Of a stretch of DNA of 64,000 nucleotides, positions 36,291-44,778 are shown piece by piece. Position numbers and translations under genes: made by a program. Each line of letters opens with the position of its first letter. The first letter of the stretch is position 1. The stretch is from contig NZ_JALKAQ010000006.1 in the NCBI RefSeq assembly GCF_023016065.1, forward strand, positions 62,001 to 126,000, written 5' to 3'. The notes under the pieces were generated by a model, which was not told where the DNA came from, searched no databases, and worked only from the letters and a program-made list of their open reading frames with translations. This stretch comes from Marinobacter sp. S0848L. Lineage in GTDB: Bacteria; Pseudomonadota; Gammaproteobacteria; Pseudomonadales; Oleiphilaceae.

Positions 36291-37164
36291 TGGTTTCGCC
36301 CTGTCGGCTACTCCTATGAATCAGCTCTCTCAGGCGCATGCGTTCTTCTTCTTGGGGTTCGTACATATCAACAATAATCTCGACGCGGCGGTTCTTGGCG
36401 CGGCTTTCTGAGGAATCGTTCTCAACCCGCGGTTCGGTATCCGCGAGCCCCTTAACGGCCAGCCGCGTGGGTTCAACGCCGCCGGTTGCCAACACCGCAT
36501 TGGCAACGGCTGCGGCGCGGGCCGCCGACAAATCCCAGTTGCTGTAAAAACGCGAGTTGCGAATGGGAATATCGTCGGTGTGGCCCTCGACGGTAAGCTC
36601 GCCGGGGATATCCGCCAGTACCTCGGCCATTTCCAGCAACAAGGTTTCAAACTCCCAGGTCAGCTCGGCAGAACCCGACGGGAAAGACCCCTTCTCCTCA
36701 ACCCGAATAACGATACGGTGCTGATCCGAGTCAGCCTCGACTGTAATTCGCCCATCTTCAAGCGCTTCGGCCAGCACCTCGCGAATCCGTGACGCGTTGT
36801 CCTCGAGTGCCTCCTTGGCCGCCTCTTCCCGGGCTTCCTCGGTTGGGCTCTTGAGTGTTTCCAACTCCGGCTTTTGGTCGGTGGTGGTTTGGCGGATTTC
36901 ATTGACCACCGTTGGCTCGGGGGGAGCCGGAGAGAACTTATCAAAAATAGGGCTGGTCCCTTGAGGTATCTCAAGAGCGGGCACGTCGCGCTGTACGCCG
37001 AAGGCTTTCGAGAGCTCGCCGGCAATCTGCTTGAACTTCATGGCGTCGATCTCAGAGAACGACAGCAAAAGCACAAAGAAGCACATCAACAACGACATCA
37101 GGTCAGCGAAGGTCACAACCCACGCCGGAATCCCCGGTTTTTCTTCTTCTGGCAGCTCATCCAT
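36229..37164 (-). CDS. pomB: Flagellar stator protein PomB/MotB
   Basis: Stator subunit anchoring the motor to peptidoglycan, 311 residues. A short cytoplasmic start (EEKPGIPAWVVTF) leads into a single membrane helix with the ion-carrying Asp21 (TFADLMSLLMCFFVLLLSF). A charged linker follows, then an OmpA-like peptidoglycan-binding domain with VEGHTDDIPI near residue 190 and a C-terminal NRRVEIIVD. The cysteine and phenylalanines in LMCFFVLL are typical of sodium-type PomB. The gene starts five bases after motA and overlaps the RND permease gene tail to tail by 62 bases. Confidence 0.92.
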   Translation of the reverse strand: MDELPEEEKPGIPAWVVTFADLMSLLMCFFVLLLSFSEIDAMKFKQIAGELSKAFGVQRDVPALEIPQGTSPIFDKFSPAPPEPTVVNEIRQTTTDQKPELETLKSPTEEAREEAAKEALEDNASRIREVLAEALEDGRITVEADSDQHRIVIRVEEKGSFPSGSAELTWEFETLLLEMAEVLADIPGELTVEGHTDDIPIRNSRFYSNWDLSAARAAAVANAVLATGGVEPTRLAVKGLADTEPRVENDSSESRAKNRRVEIIVDMYEPQEEERMRLRELIHRSSRQGETIIDVRSATPGSAQPTTTEPE

Positions 37165-37169
37165 AGTGC

Positions 37170-37946
37170 TTATCCGCCGCTGGTCTCTGCCTCGGGCGCT
37201 TTATCGCGCTGGTTCGGGGGCAGGTAACTTGACAGCATCTGTTCGATAACGCGGGGGTTGGTGCCTTGTTGTATAGCCACCAAAGCATCGGTATAGAGCA
37301 TTTGCATGCGCGCTTCTTCGGTCATCCGAAGGGAGAGCTTGTCAGCAATCGGCGATGCAATCATGGTAGCGATCATCGCGCCGTAGAGGGTTGTCAGCAG
37401 TGCCACTGCCATGGCCGGCCCGATGGATTTCGGGTCTTCCATGTTGGACAGCATTTGTACCAGGCCGATCAGGGTGCCGATCATGCCCATCGCCGGCGCA
37501 ACATCGGCCATGGCGGTAAATACTTTGGATCCGGAGCGGTTGTAATCCAGCGTCATCAAACGCTCTTTATCCAGCAATTGTTTGATGGTTTCGTCGTTTT
37601 GGCCATCGACCAGCATCTGGATGCCGCTGGCGAGAAACGGTGAACTGACATCCCGGCCTTCAAGGCCAAGCGGGCCTTCTTTGCGGGCAATGCTCGCAAT
37701 TTCGACCAGTTCCTCAATGCTGTCCTGGGTTTCCGGCAGTTTGAATTTAAAGGCCCGGACGGCTGCTTTAAAGGCGCCGAGGAACTGAGGAATGCTGAAT
37801 TTGGCTAACACCACGAACATGGTGCCGCCCACGACGATCAGCAGGGAGGACGAGTTAACGAAAACATCAGGGGACACGCCGAGAATAACGGCTGAAGCGA
37901 TGAGTAACAGTGCGCCGACAAGGCCGACCAGAGTAGCGAAATCCAC
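37170..37946 (-). CDS. pomA: Flagellar stator protein PomA/MotA
   Basis: Ion-conducting stator subunit with four membrane helices, 258 residues. Features include the N-terminal pair of helices (LVGALLLIASAVILG; LIVVGGTMFVVLAKF), the large cytoplasmic loop with the charged region that touches FliG, and the helix 3-4 segment VAPAMGMIGTLIGLVQMLSNMEDP..IGPAMAVALLTTLYGAM. The length near 255 residues and these sequences fit the sodium-type PomA rather than the longer E. coli MotA. The start is GTG 37946 with GGAG upstream. Gene order pomA-pomB is conventional. Confidence 0.92.
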   Translation of the reverse strand: MDFATLVGLVGALLLIASAVILGVSPDVFVNSSSLLIVVGGTMFVVLAKFSIPQFLGAFKAAVRAFKFKLPETQDSIEELVEIASIARKEGPLGLEGRDVSSPFLASGIQMLVDGQNDETIKQLLDKERLMTLDYNRSGSKVFTAMADVAPAMGMIGTLIGLVQMLSNMEDPKSIGPAMAVALLTTLYGAMIATMIASPIADKLSLRMTEEARMQMLYTDALVAIQQGTNPRVIEQMLSSYLPPNQRDKAPEAETSGG

Positions 37947-38025
37947 ATGCGCTCCGGAAAGTTATTGATTGAGGGTTGGGTGAAGATTACTGACAGTGTG
38001 CGGCTCAGGCAATTGCTTTATGTAT

Positions 38026-38427
38026 CTATTCGTTATCTGATGATAGTTCTTTCCAGGCAGCATATTTGTGCAAATCCGATTCGACCCATTTCAAGCAAAG
38101 TGCCACAACACCTGCATCGTCAAGAAAGCCGAATCCGAAGATGAGATCAGGGATCAAATCCAGCGGATTCATCACGTACAGTAAGGCCCCGGCAACCGCG
38201 GCAATGGTTTTCCATGGCACGGTGTGGTAACGACCGTTCCAATAATCCCGAATCAGGGAAAACATCAGTTTAATGTCGGTGCTGAAGCGTTCGAGGCGGC
38301 CGCTGCTTTTTACTTTTGCCTCGATCGCCTCCTGTCGTTTCAGCAGTGTTTCCAGATCGTTTTTACGGACCTTACCGGCTTCTTCACTCAGTTGCTGTTC
38401 TGCGGTTCTTTTGGAAAACACTGCCAT
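38026..38427 (-). CDS. YkvA-like DUF1232 membrane protein
   Basis: A 133-residue protein with the DUF1232 core AAVAGALLYVMNPLDLIPDL..GFLDDAGVVALCLKWV. The N-terminal half is charged and probably helical. Function is unknown across the family; members are small membrane-associated proteins. It is encoded between pomA and the RetSat-like gene, on the same strand as both, with gaps of 79 and 19 bases; no functional tie is evident. Confidence 0.85.
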   Translation of the reverse strand: MAVFSKRTAEQQLSEEAGKVRKNDLETLLKRQEAIEAKVKSSGRLERFSTDIKLMFSLIRDYWNGRYHTVPWKTIAAVAGALLYVMNPLDLIPDLIFGFGFLDDAGVVALCLKWVESDLHKYAAWKELSSDNE

Positions 38428-38446
38428 GACTGTACGCCTATAAGTT

Positions 38447-40090
38447 TTAGCCTACGAAGATGCGTTTGGCCAATCCGGCACCTTTTAGACCCTGAATGGA
38501 AAGCGTGGTAATCAAGCCGCCAATCATCGCGCCCACAAGGCCGCAGGTCAAAATGTCCTGCCCGGTCAGGTACAACCCGGGGATGTCGGTTTTGGGCTTA
38601 AGCCAGCGCTGTTCAAACCGTTTCGGGGTATGGTCCAGACCGTAGAGCTCGCCTTCTTCGTAGCGGCAGAACCAGGCGGTGGACAGCGGCGTGGACGTTT
38701 CCACGTAATCGATCTTACCGCGTAGCTGGGGCAGCTTGTCGTAAACCTCTTCCAGCAGTTTGTCGGTAATCTCGGCTTTAAGTGCCTCGTACTCTTCGCC
38801 GCGCTTGCCCCAGGTGCTGCCCTGCCAGGACTCGAACATTTCCCAGGAGGTAGGTGCCACCACTTCCAGCGTTGAGGTGCCCGGCCAGCGGTTTTGATAA
38901 TCCGGATCTTTGGCGGCGGGGAACGACAGGTACACCACCGGGAAAGGCGCGTTGTGTGGGTCCTTCAGAAAGTTATCCACACTGGCATCGTGGTCTGGCC
39001 CGGGATAGATCCAGAAGTTGGTGCGAGGCAAACCGAGTTCTTCCGGTGTGCCTTTCAGACCAATGTACAGGCCGATGTGGGCCATGGACGGTTTAATGCT
39101 CTTGCGATCCTGTGGATAACCGACTTTTTCAGAAACCTCTTTCGGCAACAGCCGCTCATAAGTGTTGATGACTCCGGCTCCACTGATGATTTTGGGGGCG
39201 CGGATTTCTTCACCATCGGCCATGCGAACGCCTACGGCTTTGCCCTTCTCGATCAGAATGTCGGTGACATCGGCGTAGGTAAATACTTCGCCGCCTGCGG
39301 CCTGAATGCCCGGGATAATGGTTTTGGCGATTTCGGAGGCACCGCCGACCGGATAGTAACCGCCGTGCAAATAATGTTTGGCGATGATGGCGTGAATCAT
39401 GAAGCTCGACTGCTTCGGGGTTACACCGCAGTCGCCCCATTGGCCGGTAATGGCACCGATGAGTTCTTCGTTATCGGTCAGTTCCCGCAGTACATCGTAC
39501 GTGGTGCGGTTGAAGCAATCGGGCAGTACGGTGTCCAAGCCTTTGGACACGAGCGGGCTGATCAGCGACGGCGAGAGTTTGGACAGGGTATACCACTGCA
39601 TGCCGCTGGTGACCTGATCGAGCAGCGCAACGTAACGGTCGATAGCCTCGCCTTCGTCCGGGAATGAGGCCAACAGCGAGTGACGCAGGCCTTCTTTGCC
39701 CGCTCGCAGATTGACGACTTTGTCGCCGAGGAAGAAACGGTCGTAGTTTTCATCCATTGGCGCCCACTTGAGCTTGCTGTCGGTGATGTAGTCGAACAGA
39801 CGGCGGGCGAGTGTGGTGCTTACGCCCATATCACCAATGTAGTGAACGCCCACATCCCACTCATAGCCGTTGCGGGCGTAGCTGTGAGTATAGCCACCGG
39901 CGGTGTAATGTTGTTCGAGAACCAGAACCCTCTTACCCGCACGGGCGAGACAGGCGGCGGCTGTCAGCCCGCCGATGCCTGAACCGATGACGATCGCATC
40001 GTAGGGACCTTTTAAACGGTTTGCGCGGTATCGGGTGCCGATTCGGATGGTACTGGGTTTGAGCTTTTTTGGAGCTACTGCCTCTGCCAC
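38447..40090 (-). CDS. RetSat/CrtISO-like FAD-dependent oxidoreductase
   Basis: Flavoprotein of 547 residues in the phytoene desaturase superfamily. The FAD-binding motif is DAIVIGSGIGGLTAAACLARAG near residue 31, followed by VLEQHYTAGGYTHSY and a C-terminal PGLYLTGQDILTCGLVGAMI, the pattern of all-trans-retinol saturase and carotenoid isomerase relatives. No other carotenoid genes are near, so its substrate is open; an isoprenoid or unsaturated lipid is a guess. The start is GTG 40090, with GAGG ten bases upstream. The C-terminal hydrophobic stretch may associate with membrane. Confidence 0.85.
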   Translation of the reverse strand: MAEAVAPKKLKPSTIRIGTRYRANRLKGPYDAIVIGSGIGGLTAAACLARAGKRVLVLEQHYTAGGYTHSYARNGYEWDVGVHYIGDMGVSTTLARRLFDYITDSKLKWAPMDENYDRFFLGDKVVNLRAGKEGLRHSLLASFPDEGEAIDRYVALLDQVTSGMQWYTLSKLSPSLISPLVSKGLDTVLPDCFNRTTYDVLRELTDNEELIGAITGQWGDCGVTPKQSSFMIHAIIAKHYLHGGYYPVGGASEIAKTIIPGIQAAGGEVFTYADVTDILIEKGKAVGVRMADGEEIRAPKIISGAGVINTYERLLPKEVSEKVGYPQDRKSIKPSMAHIGLYIGLKGTPEELGLPRTNFWIYPGPDHDASVDNFLKDPHNAPFPVVYLSFPAAKDPDYQNRWPGTSTLEVVAPTSWEMFESWQGSTWGKRGEEYEALKAEITDKLLEEVYDKLPQLRGKIDYVETSTPLSTAWFCRYEEGELYGLDHTPKRFEQRWLKPKTDIPGLYLTGQDILTCGLVGAMIGGLITTLSIQGLKGAGLAKRIFVG

Positions 40091-40343
40091 TGCGGTATCC
40101 TCATGATCATGCGTCGGTGCGGTCTGTTGGCGCCATCCAGGGCCAGCCGAACCGGTATTATTTTTAGAGTATCTTCAGCATCCTATGGTTGGGTTGGCTT
40201 GTCCAGACCCGAAAGGCGAACCTCGGAAACTTCATTCAGTTTTGTTAACTGACGTCATCAACCTTGCAGCATGAAGATTTTGTACTCCGGAACTTATAGC
40301 GCCTGATGCGGTCTAGTGGAAGTCGTTGGGAAGAGAGGCAGGT

Positions 40344-41030
40344 ATGACAGATATTCGGTTGTGGGATTTGCCGACGCGATTGTTTCACTGGCTTTTGTTG
40401 TTGGCCGTAACGGGCGCGGTTGTCACCATCAAAACGGGAATGCCCGAGTGGCATAGCCGCTTCGGTTTGTTTGTGGTCGGTTTGTTGAGCTTTCGGATCG
40501 CTTGGGGTTTTTTGGGGTCTACCTACGCCCGCTTCAGTTCGTTTGTCCGCGGACCGTCGGCGGTTTTGCGCTACCTTCGTGGTCAATGGCAGGGCGTGGG
40601 CCACAATCCTCTGGGTGCGCTGTCGGTGTTGGCACTGTTGGCTTTGTTCGGGTTTCAGGCTGTCACGGGATTGTTTGCCAATGACGAGATTTCGTTTCAG
40701 GGCCCGTTGTACCCTCTCATTTCCTCAGGCTGGAGCGACACGCTGAGTAGCTGGCACAGGCTGACCGAGTGGTACCTGTACGGCTTGGTTGCTCTGCATG
40801 TGCTGGCGGTGGTGTGGTACACGAAAGTGAAGAAGGACAACCTGGTGACACCGATGATTACCGGTAAAAAACGAGTGCCACCGGGCCTTGCTTCAGATGC
40901 GAAGGGGGGCGGTGTCGTGGCTTTTCTGGTGTCTCTGGTATTGGCTGCGGGCGTTGTTCTCGGCGCCAGCGGCAGCCTGATGTCACCGCCGCCGGCTCCG
41001 GAACCACCACCCCAGAATCTGGGATGGTAA
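40344..41030 (+). CDS. Cytochrome b561-type membrane protein
   Basis: Di-heme membrane cytochrome of the Cyt_b561 (Ni-hydrogenase/formate-type b) family, 228 residues. It begins LWDLPTRLFHWLLLLAV, where the histidine in FHW is a heme ligand, and has four hydrophobic segments with further histidines (LSSWHRLTEWYLYGLVALHVLAV). The C-terminus is a proline-rich tail. ATG 40344 (MTDIRLWD) is chosen because GAGAGGCAGG lies directly upstream; the open frame to 40326 lacks a site. It converges with the cytochrome c' gene, with only 10 bases between stops, suggesting an electron-transfer pair. Confidence 0.88.
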   Translation: MTDIRLWDLPTRLFHWLLLLAVTGAVVTIKTGMPEWHSRFGLFVVGLLSFRIAWGFLGSTYARFSSFVRGPSAVLRYLRGQWQGVGHNPLGALSVLALLALFGFQAVTGLFANDEISFQGPLYPLISSGWSDTLSSWHRLTEWYLYGLVALHVLAVVWYTKVKKDNLVTPMITGKKRVPPGLASDAKGGGVVAFLVSLVLAAGVVLGASGSLMSPPPAPEPPPQNLGW

Positions 41031-41040
41031 AGCGTGCTAC

Positions 41041-41505
41041 TTACTTAGCACGGAAGTTGTCGTGGCAGGCCTTGCAGGTCTTGCCCACGGCCGCAAACTG
41101 GCGAGCCAGTGCGGCTTTGTCACCCTCGGCGGCAACCGCTTGAAGTTTGTTGGCTTCACGGCCAAAGTTCATGCCCACTTCGCGGGCTTTTTCCGGTTGT
41201 TCGAAAAATTCGGGCTTCAGGCGAGTGTCGTCAGCCTTGTCTAGTGACGATTCCGGGCTGAACAGTGCGCCCATGCCGGAGTTGGCAACAGCGGCAATGG
41301 CGTTTGCGGCGGCTTTCATCTGGTCCGCGTTGTAGGCAACGTCGCCATCGACGGCTTGCGCTTTGATTTTGCCCATGTTCCAGGCCATGAACTGGTAAGC
41401 GCCCTGACGTGCTGTGATCTGGTCTTCAACGCTCATTTGGGCGGCTGCGGGCAGGGTAATCGACAATGCCAAAGCAGCGGTGGCGATTAGGCGTGTTCTT
41501 TTCAT
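41041..41505 (-). CDS. Cytochrome c'
   Basis: Periplasmic four-helix-bundle class II cytochrome c of 154 residues. Signal peptide RTRLIATAALALSITLPAAAQ, then the bundle, with the heme-binding CKACHDNFRAK at the extreme C-terminus, the class II arrangement. These proteins bind NO and can protect against nitrosative stress; the cytochrome b561 gene next door may feed it electrons. GAGAGGG lies before the ATG on the complement. Confidence 0.92.
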   Translation of the reverse strand: MKRTRLIATAALALSITLPAAAQMSVEDQITARQGAYQFMAWNMGKIKAQAVDGDVAYNADQMKAAANAIAAVANSGMGALFSPESSLDKADDTRLKPEFFEQPEKAREVGMNFGREANKLQAVAAEGDKAALARQFAAVGKTCKACHDNFRAK

Positions 41506-41641
41506 TTTAATCCCTCTCTTTCTAGTTCTGGTGGTAAATGATAAAAGCGTTTATAAAGGCGTGGTTCTAAGCATGCTACCTGTATAGACTCACCCCATGA
41601 CAACTATATGCGTTTAAAGTTCAACCCGGAGACACTTCACA

Positions 41642-42067
41642 ATGGCAATTTGGACAGTAACCCCCAGTATTGAACAGATGACTGAGGCCAGCAAGAACAC
41701 AGCGGTCGGTCATATGGGTATTGAATACCTCGAAATCGGTGACGATTATGTGAAAGGCCGTATGCCGGTGGATGAGCGCACCATCCAGCCGTTTGGTATT
41801 TTACATGGAGGCTCTTCGGTGGTGCTGGCGGAAACCCTGGGCAGCATGGCAGCCAACTGTGTTCTGAAAGACAAAGGTACCGTTGCGGTAGGACTGGATA
41901 TCAACGCGAATCATATTCGCCCGGTGAGTAGCGGCTGGGTGTATGGCACCGCTAAGGCCCAGCACATCGGCAGTGCAACCCAGGTTTGGGAAATTCGTCT
42001 GGAAAATGAACAGGGTAAGCTGACCTGTATTTCCCGTTTGACCATGGCTGTGACCAAACGCCGGTAA
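41642..42067 (+). CDS. PaaI-type hotdog thioesterase
   Basis: A 141-residue hotdog-fold acyl-CoA thioesterase. The family core is FGILHGGSSVVLAETLGSMAAN, where the catalytic glutamate lies in the helix (LAETLG), followed by GLDINANHIRPVSSGWVYGTA and ending with WEIRLENEQGKLTCISRLTMAV. It resembles YdiI/MenI and EntH proteins. It lies alone, upstream of the convergent diguanylate cyclase gene; the physiological acyl-CoA cannot be told. Confidence 0.9.
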   Translation: MAIWTVTPSIEQMTEASKNTAVGHMGIEYLEIGDDYVKGRMPVDERTIQPFGILHGGSSVVLAETLGSMAANCVLKDKGTVAVGLDINANHIRPVSSGWVYGTAKAQHIGSATQVWEIRLENEQGKLTCISRLTMAVTKRR

Positions 42068-42090
42068 TCGTGGTGCTCCAGGGAGCAGGG

Positions 42091-43047
42091 TCAGTCGGTA
42101 TAAAGCGAGATTCGGTCGCGACCCTGCTCTTTGGATTGATACAGCGCTTGATCGGCCCGCTTAAGAAGGGCTTCCAAATTGGGGTCGTTTGGCCTGTTAC
42201 TGGTAATGCCAAAGCTGGCCGTGAGTTTGATGGTATGGCCTTCGTGCGGTACGCCTAAAGCGCGGATGATGACCAACAGTTGCTGAGCGATTTCGCGGGC
42301 TTTGTTGATGGGTGTTTCGGGTAGTAGCAGAACGAATTCCTCTCCGCCCATTCGGGCTATAAGGTCTGATTCGCGTAGCCGTGCTTGCATGACTTTAGAG
42401 ACACGAATGAGCACTTCGTCACCGGCCTGGTGGCCATAGGTGTCATTCACTCTTTTGAAAAAGTCGAGATCGACCATCACCATCGACAGCGTTGATTGGT
42501 TGCGCAGAGCCTGATGCAGCATTTGATGGCCAAACTGGAAGACGGCCCGGCGGTTGGGTAGTCCGGTAAGTTCATCTTCCAAGGCCGCTGCCTGTGCACG
42601 TTCGTGAGCTTCCTGCAAAGCCAGCTCGATTTCTTTTCGAGCGGAGATGTCGGTGGCAATTTCGAGGCGAACGAGTTTGCCATCGGTCCAGGGGATGGCT
42701 TGATCCCGGCACTGATACCAGCGTTGGTCAACACGATTCTGGAATTCCCACACGTGGGGCGGTGTGGGAGAACCCTCGGGTGTACGTAACAAATGGTTGG
42801 TGCAGAAGCGGCACGGGCCGCCGGCATTTTGGAGCACCTGCCAACATTTCCGGCCGTCAACTTCACCCCATCTCTGTCGCCCATAGGCGTTCATATAAAG
42901 AAGTTCATGGGTTTCGAAGTCAGAGACGTAAACCAAGGCATCGAGATTGTCGAGTACAGCTTGCAGTCCACCCGCAGAAATCATCGTTGCTGGCGCATGC
43001 GTGTCCAGCTCGTCCGGGAGCTCGGTAGAGGGTATTTTGGATGTCAT
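42091..43047 (-). CDS. PAS domain diguanylate cyclase
   Basis: Cytoplasmic signalling enzyme making cyclic di-GMP, 318 residues. The PAS domain covers roughly residues 25-140 and contains GPCRFCTNHLL, a C-x2-C cluster. The GGDEF domain follows: DDELTGLPNRRA at its start and RMGGEEFVLLLPE as the active loop. RESD lies five residues before GGEEF, the spacing of an inhibitory I-site, so product inhibition is expected. No membrane segment is seen. Whether the cysteines bind metal or sense redox is unknown. Confidence 0.92.
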   Translation of the reverse strand: MTSKIPSTELPDELDTHAPATMISAGGLQAVLDNLDALVYVSDFETHELLYMNAYGRQRWGEVDGRKCWQVLQNAGGPCRFCTNHLLRTPEGSPTPPHVWEFQNRVDQRWYQCRDQAIPWTDGKLVRLEIATDISARKEIELALQEAHERAQAAALEDELTGLPNRRAVFQFGHQMLHQALRNQSTLSMVMVDLDFFKRVNDTYGHQAGDEVLIRVSKVMQARLRESDLIARMGGEEFVLLLPETPINKAREIAQQLLVIIRALGVPHEGHTIKLTASFGITSNRPNDPNLEALLKRADQALYQSKEQGRDRISLYTD

Positions 43048-43212
43048 GGCGGGTGTAGCCTGCGTTCAGTTCCGTTGATCGGTAAAGTATGGCCCAGTTA
43101 GCGGTGATTGCCAGTGCGTCGCTTTAATTTGCATGTTGCGACGAGTGCGGGGCGGGTTCAATTAGACCATAGCCGTCAGGGCTAAGATTTATTGTTTCAG
43201 GAGTGAGTGTTT

Positions 43213-43677
43213 ATGGAAGCAGCTAACTCACCGGCACAATGCCCCTGCGGCAGTGGTGCAGATTACTCACGTTGTTGTCAGCCTTGGCTCCTTGGCCAGC
43301 CTGCACCCACGCCGGAAGCGTTAATGCGCTCCCGATACACGGCTTTTGTTAAACACAACGTCGAATACCTGCTAGCGACCTGGCATTCAGCTACTCGCCC
43401 TTCGGAGTTGGAGTTGGAAGGTTCGCCAGCATGGACGTCGCTAAACATTATTGAAGCAAGCGAAAAATCAGACCGGGGAACGGTGCATTTCCGCGCGCTT
43501 TATCGGACAGGTTCCGGTTGGGGCTATCTCGAAGAACAGTCCGATTTCGTTCGGGAAGAGGGCCGCTGGTTCTATCTGAGTGGCACAACAAGCGAAGGGC
43601 AGCTCAAGCCCGGGCGAAACGATGTCTGCCCTTGTGGCAGCGGCCGTAAATTCAAAGTGTGTTGTCTGCGCAAGTGA
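43213..43677 (+). CDS. YchJ-family protein with two SEC-C motifs
   Basis: A 154-residue protein with an N-terminal SEC-C zinc motif ([13 protein letters not shown]), a central YchJ domain ([25 protein letters not shown]) and a second SEC-C motif at the C-terminus ([13 protein letters not shown]). ATG 43213 is used because CAGGAG at 43198-43203 is nine bases before it; GTG 43207 would be too close. The role of YchJ is not known; SEC-C motifs bind zinc and partner proteins in SecA. rarD starts seven bases after its stop. Confidence 0.92.
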   Translation: MEAANSPAQCPCGSGADYSRCCQPWLLGQPAPTPEALMRSRYTAFVKHNVEYLLATWHSATRPSELELEGSPAWTSLNIIEASEKSDRGTVHFRALYRTGSGWGYLEEQSDFVREEGRWFYLSGTTSEGQLKPGRNDVCPCGSGRKFKVCCLRK

Positions 43678-43684
43678 GTGATTC

Positions 43685-44572
43685 ATGAACAAGGCAGTGT
43701 CGGAAACCAGTAAAGGTGTGGCCTATGGCTTGGCGGCTTACACCATGTGGGGCAGCTTTCCGCTGTATTTTGCGCTCTTTGAGGGCATTCCCGCATGGGA
43801 GGTGCTGATTCACCGAGTGGTCTGGTCCTGCGTATTTCTTGCAGTGGTTATTTCGCTGCTGAAACGGTGGACTCCGGTTAAAACGGCATTGAAGAGCCCG
43901 AAACGGCTGGGGTTTGTACTGGGGTGCGCGATTTTCATTGCCCTGAACTGGGGAATATACATCTACGCGGTGGAAACCCGGCAAGTGATGCAGGCCAGTC
44001 TGGGCTACTTCCTGACACCGCTGGTGAATGTGGCGATGGGGCTGCTCATCCTGGGTGAGCGCATATCCCGGCTGCAGGTGGCCGCGGTGGTGTTGGCGGC
44101 GGTGGCGATTGTCTACCAAATTGTTTTGCTGGGTGTGTTGCCTTGGATAACCCTGGCGCTGGCCTTCAGCTTTGGCACCTATGGGCTGATGCGTAAAAAG
44201 GTGGATCTGGATGGATTGTCGGGTTTATTTGTTGAAACACTCTTGTTGTTGCCGCTCGGGCTGCTCGCGTTGGCGTGGTTGTCGGCCCAGGAATTGTCGC
44301 ATCTGACGGATAGCACCCGCAGTGCCCTGCTGCTGATGTCCAGCGGAATAGTAACGGCTATTCCGTTGTTGGCCTTTGCCGGTGCCGCCCGTCGGTTGCG
44401 GCTGTCTACTGTCGGGTTTCTTATGTACATCAACCCCACCTTGCAGTTTTTGATTGCGATGTATGTTTTTCACGAGCCGTTGGGTACCGAGAAGTTGGTC
44501 AGTTTCGTGATGATTTGGGTGGCTTTGGCGATTTATTCCTGGTCGGCATGGAATGGCAGGGCTCGGGCATGA
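43685..44572 (+). CDS. rarD: RarD protein, EamA drug/metabolite transporter family
   Basis: Inner-membrane transporter of 295 residues with ten hydrophobic helices. It begins SETSKGVAYGLAAYTMWGSFPLYF, typical of RarD, and continues with the EamA repeats (VLIHRVVWSCVFLAVVI; FVLGCAIFIALNWGIYIYAVE). The substrate of RarD proteins is not established. It probably forms an operon with ychJ upstream and the DUF3565 gene, whose ATG overlaps its stop codon. Confidence 0.92.
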   Translation: MNKAVSETSKGVAYGLAAYTMWGSFPLYFALFEGIPAWEVLIHRVVWSCVFLAVVISLLKRWTPVKTALKSPKRLGFVLGCAIFIALNWGIYIYAVETRQVMQASLGYFLTPLVNVAMGLLILGERISRLQVAAVVLAAVAIVYQIVLLGVLPWITLALAFSFGTYGLMRKKVDLDGLSGLFVETLLLLPLGLLALAWLSAQELSHLTDSTRSALLLMSSGIVTAIPLLAFAGAARRLRLSTVGFLMYINPTLQFLIAMYVFHEPLGTEKLVSFVMIWVALAIYSWSAWNGRARA

Positions 44573-44778
44573 AACAGCCGATTACGGGCTACCACAAAGA
44601 TGATGAAAGCCATTGGGTTGCGCAATTGGCGTGCGGGCATAACCAGCATGTACGCCATGATCCGCCGTGGGTGAATCGGCCGTGGGTCATCACACCCGAA
44701 GGCCGGGAATCTATGCTGGGGTTCGAGTTGGACTGCAAGAAGTGCGATCTTGCCGCCCCGGCAGCTGAGCAGCCTTAA
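44569..44778 (+). CDS. DUF3565 small protein
   Basis: A 69-residue protein: QPITGYHKDDESHWVAQLAC, then CGHNQHVRHDPPWVNRPW and a late CKKC pair. The conserved His and Cys residues suggest metal binding. The ATG overlaps the rarD stop (ATGA), so it is translationally coupled. The family has no known function. The longer open frame to 44515 would lie wholly within rarD. Confidence 0.8.
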   Translation: MKQPITGYHKDDESHWVAQLACGHNQHVRHDPPWVNRPWVITPEGRESMLGFELDCKKCDLAAPAAEQP

